A stretch of 64,000 nucleotides of DNA from Pagrus major (lineage: Eukaryota; Chordata; Actinopteri; Spariformes; Sparidae), in assembly GCF_040436345.1 (NCBI RefSeq), contig NC_133218.1, positions 2,294,021 through 2,358,020 of the forward strand. The letters run 5' to 3'. Positions 42,154-52,875 of this stretch are shown piece by piece (position 1 is the stretch's first letter; each line of letters begins with the position of its first letter). The position numbers were made by a program, and so were the translations under genes. The notes below the pieces were generated by a model. That model was not told the DNA's origin, did not search any database, and saw nothing but the letters and a program-made list of their open reading frames with translations.

Positions 42154-44329
42154 ACACACCTGTGTAGTCCCCATTCATCCCCCACAAAACCAGCAAGCCC
42201 CAATTGCTGCCCAACCTCAGCAATCCAGTTGTGCTGCTACTACATCCAACTTCCTCGACTGGTGGAAATGGGACAGCATCGGTGCTGGCTGTGTCCCGAG
42301 ATGTGGGGGCTGTCGGTGTGGAAACTGTCAGCCAGGCGGCAAAGAAATGACCCTCGCTGAAGAAAGGGAGCTGGAGGTGGTAAAGAGTGGGCTTACATGT
42401 GTAGCTGTGGATGACCACAGTGAGAGGCCTCACTGGCACACCAAGTACCCGTGGGTGGAAGATCCAGCCACATTACCAAACAACAGGAGTGCAGTTGAGG
42501 CCAAATTCTTGAGGACTGAGAGGCAGCTGGCCAGAGAGCCAGAGTGGAAAGCCGCCTATGCTGCTCAAGTTCACGAGATGGTCGAGCGCCGGGCCGCAAT
42601 GAAGTTGACCAAAGACGTCCTTAATGCATGGACTGGCCCAGTATGGTACATCAGCCACCTCATCGCACTCAACCCACACACCGTCACAACTCCGGTGAGA
42701 CTGGTCTGGAACAGTAGTCAAAAGTGCAGAGGGGTGAGTCTCAATGATCTCCTGCTAAAAGGCCCAGACGTCCTCAACTCAATCCGTGCTGTGCTTCTCA
42801 AATTCTGGAAGGGAGGGTTTGCTGCTCTGGGAGACATAAAAAAAATGTACAATTCAGTGTGGCTGGAAGATCAAGAGGTGCATTTGCATAGGTTCCTGTG
42901 GCGTGACTCTGAGGAGGAGGAGCTGGGTGAATATGCAGTCACGAGAGTTAACATTGGAGACAAGCCAGCAGGTTGTATCGCTCAACTCACCATGAGAGAG
43001 ACAGCTAATCTCCCCAAGTTCAGCCACCTTGAGGAAGAGTGCCGAGTGCTACAGGAAGACAGCTACGTCGATGACCTCTTGACCTCCCATGACAACTTGG
43101 ACCAGCTTAAAGTCATCACAGAAAATGTGGAGCAGATCCTGAAAGCAGGAGGGTTCGAGTTGAAGCCGTGGGTATTCTCTGGTCAAAGTAGGATGGAGCC
43201 TTCTGGAAAACAGGAACAGGTGGCTACTCCAAGGACTGTGATTCTGCCGAATCAGCTCAAAGAGGAGGACAACAAAGCTCTTGGCCTCAGCTACACCCTG
43301 GAAGATGACAAGCTTCATGTCATGGTTGGGATAAACTTCTCAAAAAGGAAGAGGAAAATGAGACTCGGACAAGACCTTCAACTGGAGCAGGTGAGAGCTC
43401 AGACGCCAGACCCACTGACACGACGAGAGTTACTCAGCCAAGTTTCTGGGCTGTATGACCCAATTGGTCTGACAACGCCTGTAAAGCAAAAAGGGGCCAT
43501 TTTGGTTTGGAGAGCATTTCAGGAGGCCAAACCCAAGTGTAGCACCATCAAAGACACTTGGGACCTTGCGCTATCAGGAAAGCTCAGAGAAGATGCCATC
43601 AGCTTCTTTGAAGAATACGCTCAGCTGAGCAAGGTCAAGTTTCATAGAGCCCTGACACCAGCGGGCGCGCCGGCTGAACTTGATGCAATCACCTTCTCCG
43701 ATGGCAGCGAGAATGCTTATGGTGCCGTCCTGTATCTGCGGTGGGCCTGTGACCAAGGTTCTACGGTGAGGCTGGTGGAGTCTAAAGCTAAGCTGACTCC
43801 CTTGGACCACAAGGGGGAAGCAGTCAAGGCAGAGCTTTGTGGAGCAGTGTTCGCTGCCCGTTTAAAGAAGTACTTTGAGCAACATGGCCGAATTCAAGTC
43901 AAGCAGTGGTACCACTTTGTTGACAGCCAAACAGTCCTTGGTGCAATTCAATATGAGAGCTATGGCTTCCAGACCTTCTTCACCAATAGGATTGGAGAAA
44001 TTCAAAGCAGCACGCAACTTCAGGATTGGTGGTGGATCCCTGGACCACTGAACATCGCGGATATTATCACTCGTGGGGCTAGTCCAAGAGATTTGGATGG
44101 AAATTCACCATGGCAGCAAGGACCAAAGTTCCTGAGTCTACCAGCTGATGAGTGGCCAATTAAGTCTGCAAAGGATATATCAGCAACTGCCAGAGAGAGT
44201 GTTGGAAAGATGCAGAAGAAATCATTCACTGCTGCACTCTCAAGAGCTCAGGTGAAGAAAGAAAGAGCCACCAGATCTGGAGTGTCGGGGGCCACCCGCC
44301 GGTGCTGCTGTCCGAAGCCTGGTGGATGA
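42154..44329 (+). pseudogene. BEL/Pao 2 reverse transcriptase and RNase H
   Basis: A frame open for 660 aa from 42347. Just upstream, before the Met, is a cysteine cluster: WWKWDSIG at about 42261, then CGGCRCGNCQPGGKEM. Reverse transcriptase motifs are VWYISHLIALNPHTVTTPVR, LGDIKKMYNSVWL (first Asp) and SYVDDLLTSHDN (YVDD). Then come a Peptidase_A17-like part (TRRELLSQVSGLYDPIGLTT) and RNase H with ITFSDGSENAYGAV, KAELCGAVFAARL and HFVDSQTVLGA. The frame runs out at TGA 44327-44329. Integrase follows one frame over, so an indel near 44250-44275 is likely. Confidence 0.88.
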
Positions 44330-45917
44330 AGGACGGTTCAGCAGCCTGACTCACCTGGTTAAGATGGTCGCCCAGGTCTGGAGGGCAGCAAAGTACTTCG
44401 CAGCTCAAAGTAGGATCTTGGGAACTCCAAAGTGGGAGGCAGTTTCATCAGCCGGGGTCATCACTGCAACAGAGCGCCAAGATGCTTTAAGAGACCTTTT
44501 TCTTGCTGCACAAGAGGGCGTGACCTTTCCAACCACCACAATAGACCGGCTGGTAGTCTGCAAAGAGGAAGGAACTGGGCTATTGGTTTGTGGTGGGAGA
44601 GTCCAGGCTTTTAAAGAAGACAGAGTTGGTGTTCCCCTTTTACCTTACAGCGCCTGGGTCTCAACATTGTTGGTTCGTGAAGCTCACAGCAAGGGTCACG
44701 AGGGAGTGGATGCGACACTACTGAAGGTGAGAAAGAGAGCATGGGTCATCAAGGGACGAATAATTGCTCAAAAAGTCATTGAAAACTGTGTGATCTGCAA
44801 GAAAGCCAGAGCTAGAAGATGTCAGAAAGTGATGGGTGATCTGCCTCAAGAGAGAACTAGGCCGGCAGCCCCATTTGAGTTCACAGCAGTTGACCTGTTT
44901 GGACCATATCAGGTCAAAGATGATGTGAGGAAGAGAGTTACGATGAAGGTTTGGGGAGTCGTATTCTGCTGTATGGCCAGTAGAGCAATCCACACAGAGC
45001 TGGCCAACACCATGTCGACTGAAAGCTTTCTGATGGCTTATCAGAGGTTCACAGCAGTTCGAGGGCATCCTAAGAAGATTTGGTCTGATCCAGGGACCAA
45101 TTTTGTCAGTGCCAAACCTATTTTGGAGGAGTTGTATCAGTTTCTGGATAGCCTGGATAGGTCTGCTGTAGAGGAGACTTCAGCTCAAAATGGAACCGAC
45201 TGGCATTGGCAAATCCAGCCAGCTGATTCACCTCATCGAAATGGCTCTGCTGAAGCAGCTGTTCGGATTGTGAAGAAGGCGTTCCAGAGTCTGGGGAGAG
45301 AATCAGGGCTCAGTTACAGCGAACTTCAGACGGCACTTCATCTCGCCGCTAATCTTTCAAATGAACGCCCCATTGATGCCAGGGTGCAGAGCCATGAAGA
45401 CACTGTGCAGTACGTCACACCCAATACACTCCTGTTGGGACGAGCATCATTGAGTGGTGACTGGAAAACATTTGACTTCACAAGCTATCCCTATAAGAGA
45501 CTTCAGGAAATGCAGCACCAGGTCAACAAATTCTGGAGTTCCTGGAGCTAACTTGCTGGTCCCAATCTCTTTGTGAGGAGTAAGTGGCACACCACACAGA
45601 GGAATGTTGCAATTGGAGATATTGTTTGGTTGTGCAATCAGAATGCATTGAGGGGCCACTTTAAGTTGGGGAGAGTCATCAGTGTCAACCCAGACTCCAG
45701 AGGCATTGTACGGGATGTGAATGTCAGAGTTGTGGCAAGCTGCTGCATCCCTGAGGTGAGGCCTGCAACATCAGCATCCAAGCATCCTGCAGCCAAGCGT
45801 CCTGCCTCCAGCATCCGGAGGGTCTTTCAGTTCACAATTCTTCACCGGGACGTCCGACGATTGGTGGTTGTGCTGCCAGTTGAGGAGCAGGCAGGAAGCC
45901 CAGGAGGGAATCCCTGA
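44322..45917 (+). pseudogene. BEL/Pao 2 integrase
   Basis: 409 aa are open at 44322-45551. The zinc-binding part has EAHSKGHEGVDATLLKVRKR and VICKKARARRC. The core has FTAVDLFGPY (Asp), WSDPGTNFVSAK (Asp) and HRNGSAEAAVRIV (Glu). After a TAA at 45549-45551 a second frame (45573-45917) continues with SKWHTTQRNVAIGDIVWLCN and the DUF5641-like end, so a frameshift or nonsense change separates them. It would insert the cDNA with 5-bp duplications. It cannot be made in one piece in this copy. Confidence 0.87.
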
Positions 45918-45975
45918 CCATAAGTTTACTGTGTGCAGTCTTTCCAGCGGTTCCCGTGGGAAGATCGAGTGGGAG

Positions 45976-46529
45976 GTGTTGAGTTGAGCTGCAGGCCATG
46001 CCCATCTCTGCCTGAGTGCATCAGGTTTGGGTGTGTCTCTAAGCTGAAGGCAGCTGATTGAGGGCACCAGGTGAAGACGATCTGGAAATCAGGGGGTTTG
46101 GAGGCACTCACTCACAGGACAATGAGGTGTGAGCAGTGTGTGAGAGAAGTGGTTGGAGAGTCTGGACTTGGGAAAAGGAGACTGCAGGACTAAAGCTTGG
46201 TTCAAAGAAGGAAGAAGGAGCCGGTGAGCTTTCAGTTATGTGTCTGTGCTGCTTGCATTGGGGTTGTGGGCTGTGAACTAATCATGTGATGAAATTCAGG
46301 TTAAAATGTAAAGTATTGAATAAGTTATGTGATTAAATTGCAAGTTAAAATGTTATATATTTAATATCATGTGGGTTGAAAGCACAGTCAATAAGGTGGT
46401 GTATTTTTAAAAAAGTATTCAAGCTAAAAGTAATTTGATAAAGAATGATGTGTGTATTTACGGGAGTTAAAAGCTGACGAAGTTTGTAAGGTTAAAATCA
46501 TCATTAGATAGTGCTTTAAAATGTATTTA
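45976..46529 (+). repeat. BEL/Pao 2, 3' LTR (first part)
   Basis: Matches 38404-38955 with a handful of substitutions. It is preceded by a purine tract, GAGTGGGAG, the expected second-strand primer. It breaks at the TA where the nested element entered. Confidence 0.88.
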
Positions 46530-46784
46530 CAGTTGTTGCCTAATGCTTAAAGACTAAAAGTGGTTGCTATGCCCAAAGCATCACAACCTCTAATTTTGGT
46601 GACCGTGCCCTAAACAAAACCACCAACCCTGCAAACACAATATATGCTTTGCACTGTGTTTGAAATTCTCCAACACACTTCTTGCAAAACACTACACACT
46701 GTTTTTTACATAAGACACATTGTTCAAAAAGGAAATCTCATGCAATCATTGGGAAAACACATCTATTTAAAATATAAAACACAA

Positions 46785-46910
46785 CTAAAATTGGAAAAGC
46801 ACAGACTCACACATGTGTGAGTCTGTATGCTTTTCCAATTTTGGTCTACAATTAGATTTTAAATGTTTTCATGTGCACATGAAAACATTTAAAATCTAAT
46901 TGTAGACCAA
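46785..46910. repeat. Two adjacent palindromes, one perfect over 70 bp
   Basis: 46841-46910 reads identically on both strands with no spacer; its halves meet at ATGTG|CACAT. Just before it, 46801-46826 is a perfect 26-bp palindrome centred on ACACA|TGTGT. Its arms extend outward to about 46785 and 46845, with a 2-base interruption. Both lie between the left terminal repeat and the transposase start. Confidence 0.95.
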
Positions 46911-46979
46911 TCAGTCTAAGCCATAGCACTACAAATACACCTGATGTGAGCTCAGCCCCTTTGTGCCAACTTTGGAAAC

Positions 46980-47637
46980 ATGGAGGCAGAAAGAGGAGGA
47001 GGGAGAGTAAGAGCAGTAGCAGGACGAGGAAGAGGACAAAGAAGGGGAGCAGGCAACAGAAGAAGACAAATATCTGATGACATGAGGGCCACTTTGGTGG
47101 ACCATGTAATAAATCATGGCCTTACAATGAGGGAGGCTGGGCAGAGAGTCCAGCCAAACCTAAGTCGCTACTCAGTTGCCTCAATTATTAGAACTTTCAG
47201 ACTGGAAAACAGGTATGTTTTGAAGTTTCCACACTAAACTGTACCAAAGAAATTACAGTATTGCACATTGTTCAAACGCACAGTACAATACATTGCTGTA
47301 TTACTGTAGGTCTATAGGTCTAAAGTACAAAATGTATGATGTTTCATTTTCTACAGAACTGCCAGACGACCTGCACAGGGTGGAAGGCAGATTATGTTCA
47401 GTGATGAACAGGAGGTGGCCATAGTTGACATTGTTTTGGCAAATAACGAAATCCGGCTTCGTGAATTGAGAGAGCAGATCATCGCAGATCAAATAACCTT
47501 CGCTGACATCAACACTGTCAGCATCTACACTCTCCCGCATCCTTAAAAAGCACAACATTTCACTGAAGCAGCTGTATAGAGTTCCATTCGAGAGGAACAG
47601 TGCGAGAGTCAAAGACCTCCGTCATGACTATGTGCAA
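46980..47637 (+). pseudogene. Transposase N-terminal exons (Tc1/IS630-like)
   Basis: Exon 1 starts at ATG 46980. An Arg/Gly-rich leader is followed by a helix-turn-helix: DMRATLVDHVINHGLTMREA, then VQPNLSRYSVASIIRTF. GT at 47213 and AG at 47355-47356 define an intron, and joining gives ENR-TARRPAQGG. Exon 2 continues with QIMFSDEQEVAIVDIVLANN and IRLRELREQII, then slips frame near 47520 before TLSRILKKHNISLKQLYRV. It ends DYVQ with a GT donor at 47638. No catalytic domain follows in the remaining 430 bases, which start with a long C run (47643-47654). Confidence 0.75.
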
Positions 47638-48066
47638 GTAAACCCCCCCCCCCCTTTTTTTACTTTTGCAAAAAACCTGAAAAACAAAGAAAAAAATCTG
47701 AAGTGTTTCCATTTTGTATTCATGTGTCTAGATCAACTGTAGTGGATCAATCTTTCACAAAAACAAATCTGTATGAGTCTTTAAAAGTCAAAAACCATCC
47801 AAAGTACTGAATACAGCTGTGTTTTGCATAAAGCACATCTGTGTGTTGTTGCTGCTAGGAAAGAGTAATTCAAAGGTGCATGTGTTTTATGTTTTGATGC
47901 TAAAAACAGTTTTGAAATGGGATTGTTAGGTTTTGTTTCAAGAGTTTCATTTTGCCGTATAAGTTAGGAGTTTATCTTCATGTGCTGTGTCTTACTCAGC
48001 CTGTGTGTTAAGTTATGACACAGTGAGCCAAAGTCTGCTACGTGTGTAAGCATTCGGCAAAAACTG

Positions 48067-48331
48067 TAATTTAAAAATTAAGTAGTTGATTTTGGGTTAT
48101 GTTGATTGATTATGGATTCTTGGGTTACATTTTTCTTGACCTTCTATTTGTGTTTGTGTTTAAGGTTTTTCACCTGTTATTGACCTTGGCAACTTTCAAA
48201 TAAAAGAAAGAAAAGAAAGAAAGCTGAATCTTGGTCATTGAGTGAATTCCAGTCCAATCTTCTGAAGCAAGCTGCCTTTTCAAGTGGGGGAAGCTGCAGT
48301 TTAAACCTCACAAGAGTGAGGGCACTTGACA
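48067..48331 (+). repeat. BEL/Pao 2, 3' LTR (second part)
   Basis: Resumes at AATTTAAAAATTAAGTAG and ends GGCACTTGACA. Compared with the 5' LTR, 63 bases next to the insertion point are absent. Confidence 0.85.
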
Positions 48332-48811
48332 ATATTATTCATTTATTGATTAACCGTACTAACTGGGAAAACAGACCTGAGTTTGATTTAACCAAATCAA
48401 ACAGGTTAGGTGTGAAAGCACCCTTAAACTACTTGTGTTTGTAAATCAATATCCCCTTTTAGTACTTGTTTGTGTGTAAATATACTGTGTATATTTATTT
48501 CTATATTTATATTTCTACAGAAAATAGTTTGAAAATCAATATCCCCTCCATAAACGAATGGCACAACGCAGGAGGGCCAACTCCTCAGGTCAAGACTCTG
48601 CTGTCCACTTAGATCTGAAGGGGAAAAATCATTCCTTTGAGGACAACAATGTAAACATCTTGGCCAGAGAAGACAGATGGTTTGAAAGAGGAGTAAAGGA
48701 ATCCATCTATGTCAAATTGGAACGACCGTCTTTGAACAGAGGAGGTGGCCTACAACATTACTTTTCACCCACCTACAATGCAGTACTGATGTAGTGACGG
48801 CAACAGTTAAA
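48331..48811 (+). repeat. Duplicated segment, copy B (3' part), with GIY-YIG-type ORF tail
   Basis: Matches 975-1358 plus 2481-2584. The ORF at 48558-48794 is open: MAQRRRANSSGQDSAVHLDL, REDRWFERGVKESIYVK, then NRGGGLQHYFSPTYNAVL and a stop. It lacks the Tc1-like insertion and the TGA of copy A, so this copy shows the ancestral state. Family assignment as for copy A. Confidence 0.7.
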
Positions 48812-49737
48812 AGAGCCGATAGGTATTAATTCCCAATCTGGTCTAATACTTAAACAAGTACCATCCTGAATAAACAGGATGAGAGGCTGATGGCTCACAA
48901 GAAACAATTTATTCAAATCATTATAGAGAGTAAAAAGAACATTTATAAAAAATAAGACCTAAAACTACACAATAGCAATATTAAAACAATGAGTGTGCAG
49001 TTAGTTAGGCACTGACACAATCACTCGATATAGCCAAGATAGACTGGGGGGAAATTTAGGTGCTACTAATATCGTTTAGGACACAACACACACACACGGT
49101 GGAGATTGAATAAAACCCCACAGGGCAGAATATCACTGCACATGTTAAGAATCACAACACACAGGGAATATCAGGCAGATTAACACTACAACCACCGTTA
49201 TGCTATAAACAAAAAATAGGGATCACTAAATTTATAAAGGGACCTATACCTCCCCAATGATCGAGCTATTGCTCACAAATTGCACAGTACCAGACAATAT
49301 TGCACATGCCCACAACAAAGAAATACCAAAAAAGAAAACAAAAAAAACAAAGAAAACAAATGTAAACCAAAAAGGCCTGCTTCCCTAACTACACTTGTAA
49401 TATGAGAAAAAACAGTGACAGTCATGTATTGCACTTGAAGACAGTCTTTGAGGTCATTTAGATTGCATCCAGACCAGCGGTGTGCTTTATTACTGTGATG
49501 ACCAATAAATCATAATCCCCACACAAAGCCCGCCCAGATGTGCACATGCAGATGACGGGGGGCGAGATTATGGCATGCCTTTAGAGCGTGCCTACAGCGA
49601 CCAATCTCCTCCTCCACCACTGTATTCTGGAGTCACAAACAAATGCCTGGCATCCCCTCACGCTGTGCCTGCACTTCCGTGTCCCTAAATAATCTTCCAA
49701 CCGGAAGAAGGGGGAACATTAGCTACTCTCGTCCCGA
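48812..49737. other. No gene seen
   Basis: Between copy B and the hAT relic. It includes a short ACACAC run near 49087 and an A-rich stretch at 49325-49360. It might contain an unrecognised repeat; nothing firm. Confidence 0.4.
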
Positions 49738-49915
49738 TGTAATCTAATCCGTTAGAGTACTCAGATTACTTTTTTGTTGTAATGGGTAATGTAACGTGTT
49801 AGTTCTGCAATTCAAGTAATCCGTTATCCATTCCTTTTGTCGCCACAAAAATATAATAAAATCCCTGAAGCATTTTCCCTGTTATGTTTATCTCCTGAGC
49901 AGCAGGAGAGGTTCA

Positions 49916-50816
49916 GCAGGTGAGGTTGGGGAAAATCACATCCAGCACCCGGTCAATCAGCACAGGCGCCCCCCAGGGATGTGTGCTCTCCCCACTGCTC
50001 TTCTCCCTGTATACCAACGACTGCACCTCGAGAGACCCATCTGTCAAACTCCTGAAGTTTGCAGACGACACAACGGTCATCGGCCTCATCCGTGACGGTG
50101 ACGAGTCTGCTTACAGACGGGAGGTGGAACAGCTGGCCCTCTGGTGTGGTCAGAACAATTTGGAGCTGAACACGCTCAAAACTGTGGAGATGACAGTGGA
50201 CTTCAGGAGTAGCCCCCCTATACTGTCCCCCATCACCATTTTAAATAACTCCGTGTCTGCTGTGGAAACCTTCAGGTTTCTGGGATCTTCCATCTCCCAG
50301 GACCTAAAGTGGTCTCTCCACATAGACTCCATAATCAAAAAGGCCCAGCAGAGGATGTACTTCCTGCGTCAGCTCAGGAAGTTCAACCTGCCCCAGGAGC
50401 TGCTGATCCAGTTCTACACAGCAATAGTTCAGTCTGTTCTCTGCACCTCCATCACCGTCTGGTTTGGATCAGCCACCAAACAGGACAGGAAAAGACTGAC
50501 ACGGACAATAAGGTCTGCAGAAAAAATCATTGGTGCTAAACTGCCCACCATCCAGGCCCTATACTCATCCAGAGTCAGGAAACGGGCAGGAAACATCTCT
50601 GCAGACCCATCACACCCTGGACACAATCTGTTCGAACTTCTCCCCTCCGGCAGGCGCTACAGAACACTGTTCGCCAAAACAACCAGACATAAGAACAGTT
50701 TCTTCCCCCAGGCCGTCGCACTGATGAACACTTGATCAGTCACCCAGTGTCAGTGACCCCCCTGACTCCAAAAACCATCCACTCATAGTCTTTACATTCA
50801 CAGACCAAATTGCACT

Positions 50817-50850
<34 letters not shown>

Positions 50851-51125
50851 TTCTACCTGTACATAATTGAACAACATATATCCACACTGTAAATAATATA
50901 ATATAAATATACTTAAATATATATTTATATATTTATAATAGTCCGGACTTCTGAACACCTTTAACTCACTGTTCTTTGTTGTTCTTGTTCCTTCTAGTTG
51001 AATGTTGTTATGTTTGTTTATGTTCATGTCTATGTACATTGTGTGCGAAGAAAAAACCAAGTCAAATTCCTTGTTTGTGTTTCACATACTTGGCCAATAA
51101 AGCTGAATCTGATTCTGATTCTGAT
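49916..51125 (+). pseudogene. Rex1-like LINE, 5'-truncated
   Basis: The frame 49920-50735 (271 aa) starts inside the reverse transcriptase: STGAPQGCVLSPLLFSLYTN, then KFADDTTVIGLI (the F-A-D-D catalytic box), FRFLGSSISQDLKW and VWFGSATKQDRKRL. It ends in AVALMNT and a stop. The 3' UTR has a (TA)n run at 50823-50850 and ends with CCAATAAAGCTGAATC and TGATTC repeats (51091-51125), the tail of Rex1/Babar-type fish LINEs. The clade name is from memory of these motifs. There are no stops in the remaining frame, so the copy is fairly young although truncated. Confidence 0.8.
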
Positions 51126-51264
51126 CTCCTGCAGCTCAGCAGGTGGCTGCGTACCAGCTGAAGGGAAAACCTACAGTTGTGTCAGTGGGCATGCATAGCT
51201 AGCTAATTCAATGTAGAGTGATGGCAGAGAGGACAGCATTAACTTTGTTGAAATATTCCTATTA

Positions 51265-51474
51265 TTGGGCAAAAAGAACAAGAACAATGTCATAGTGAAA
51301 TGCAACTTGTGCCTGGAGGATAAGTGCTTGGCAGCTGCGAAGAGCTCTACTTCAAATTTGAAGAAGCATCTGCAGGCTAAACACAGCTCCACAACACTGG
51401 TGGCAAGGCCGACTGAGGAGGCAAAAGATATCGGTGGTGCTACAGCTCCGAAACAGCAACAGTTGGCTTTTTAG
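51265..51474 (+). pseudogene. BED-finger start of a hAT transposase
   Basis: The frame reads KNNVIVKCNLCLEDKCLAAA, then SSTSNLKKHLQAKHSS, a C-X2-C...H-X4-H BED zinc finger, and then stops. The DDE/RNase H-like part is gone. It belongs to the hAT relic at 49738-52070. Confidence 0.65.
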
Positions 51475-52357
51475 TCACCCAGAGGGAATTAACAAGCTTG
51501 TAGCTAGCCATGGCCCTAAAACTCCGTTGTTGTTTTAAAAGAAAAATATGCACTTTAATAGTTTGTATGTAGGTATGTGTTTTGAAAAAGATTTGTGCTT
51601 CAATCGTTTCTATGTAAGCACTCATAGTTTATGGGTTCATTAGTTGCATTTTTAAGCATCGTATACTCGGCTATAAGAGCCTGTGTTGTATTGTTTTCAT
51701 CGAAACAGCTGTGCCTAATACTGTATGCCTCTGCACAGTTCACTGTCAGATTGTTAGATGGAATATAACATTTACAGCTCTTTATTTTGCTGTCATTCCT
51801 ATTATTAGGTGGCTGAGTTACCGATTGTGGGCTACAGAATGAAGTTAAGTCAATACATTCAAAGGTACAAGTAGGAAAATATAACTGACATGCGTAACAA
51901 GTCGCAAAGAGGTTTTACCGTAATTTTACTAATTTTACGTAATTTTACGTAATTTTTAAAGTACTCTAACGTGTTACTTTTCCAAGAAGATAACGCAGTT
52001 ACATAACAAGTTACTTTTTAATGGCAGTAATCTTGTAACGGAACGAGTTAGTAACGTTACCGAACACTATTTACATCTAACTGGCCCAAACCTCTCTGTT
52101 CTCTGTTTAATGTCTTGTCACAGTAGTTTAGCTTGTGTTTTGTTGTTGTCATGTCTTTGTCTGTAGATTAGTGAATAAATGTTTGACAATAAAAACATTG
52201 TTTGTGGATTCTGTACATTTTGTCACTGAACAAATGCGTTACTTTGAAATACAATTGTAGTGGCCATTTGTCAAATAATTTAAATCAAACTTTAAATCAA
52301 ACTTCAAAATAAAAATCAAACAGCCACTGCTGCACCATGAGCTTGTGGCTCACCTCC

Positions 52358-52875
52358 GGGGAGCCAGAATGAAAGTTTTTTATTCGTCTTTTCTGGACGT
52401 TGTATAGACGTCAATTAAAGACGTCTAAAAGATATCCTTTATGGACATCAAGAAGACGTCCTCTGGGGAGCCAGAATGAAAGTTTTTTATACGTCTTTTC
52501 TGGAAGTTGTATAGACGTTTATATGGCCATGGGAAGATGCATACACTGTCTCTTAGCCATGCTGTCTCTCCACCCCAACTGGGATCTTTTTTCTTTGATC
52601 TTTTTTCAGTATTTTTTATCAGCTGATTATGGGCTGGCCAGACGTCTTTTGTCAATGTCATTTATCGACTAATTCTGGCTGTCAGTGGACATCCATATCA
52701 TAGCCAGTATGAACGTCTATTCTCAACTAATTCTGGATGTCAGTGGATGTCTAGATTATGGCCTGACTGGACGTCTTTTCTCAACGTCATTTATCGACTA
52801 ATTCTGGCTGTCAGTGGACGTCCAGATCATGGCCTGGCCCGATGGACATGATATCAATCTTTTTTGGACGTCCAC
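52358..52875. repeat. GACGTC-rich tandem repeats
   Basis: A 107-bp unit starting GGGGAGCCAGAATGAAAGTT occurs at 52358 and 52465. A second, degenerate unit starting CTAATTCTGGCTGTCAGTGG recurs about every 58-71 bases from 52668 to 52860, each with an ACGTC-rich centre. No coding potential. Confidence 0.75.

Larger units (their letters stand above)
46530..48066 (+). mobile_element. Tc1/mariner-like element nested in the 3' LTR
   Basis: Terminal inverted repeats are CAGTTGTTGCCTAATGCTTA on the left and CAGTTTTTGCCGAATGCTTA on the right (minus strand), with TA at 46528-46529 and 48067-48068. It carries the first two exons of a transposase and a large palindrome, but no DDE domain, so it is non-autonomous. 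Confidence 0.85.
38404..48331 (+). mobile_element. BEL/Pao LTR retrotransposon 2, with two nested insertions
   Basis: The 5' LTR is 880 bp; the 3' LTR contains another transposon. The target duplication is AATAT or ATAT, depending on whether the terminal base is counted. Internal order is gag, protease, reverse transcriptase, RNase H, integrase, on the + strand. A solo LTR sits between protease and reverse transcriptase. The family differs from BEL/Pao 1 in LTR sequence and length. By eye the LTRs differ at about 8 of 815 comparable positions. Confidence 0.9.
49738..52070 (+). mobile_element. hAT relic, split by a Rex1-like LINE
   Basis: The right end (about 51955-52068) ends TAACGTTACCGAACACT, a very common fish hAT terminus. 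The left side (49741-49830) has the matching subterminal text, ATCCGTTAGAGTACTCAGAT, mirrored by AGTACTCTAACGTGTTACTT near 51962. Inside is a BED finger (51289-51410). The remainder of the transposase is absent. The left boundary is approximate. Confidence 0.6.

Noticed and set aside
44250..44335. Programmed frameshift between reverse transcriptase and integrase in BEL/Pao 2
   Set aside because: No slippery site seen, and the rest of the element is already full of stops, so a plain indel is simpler.
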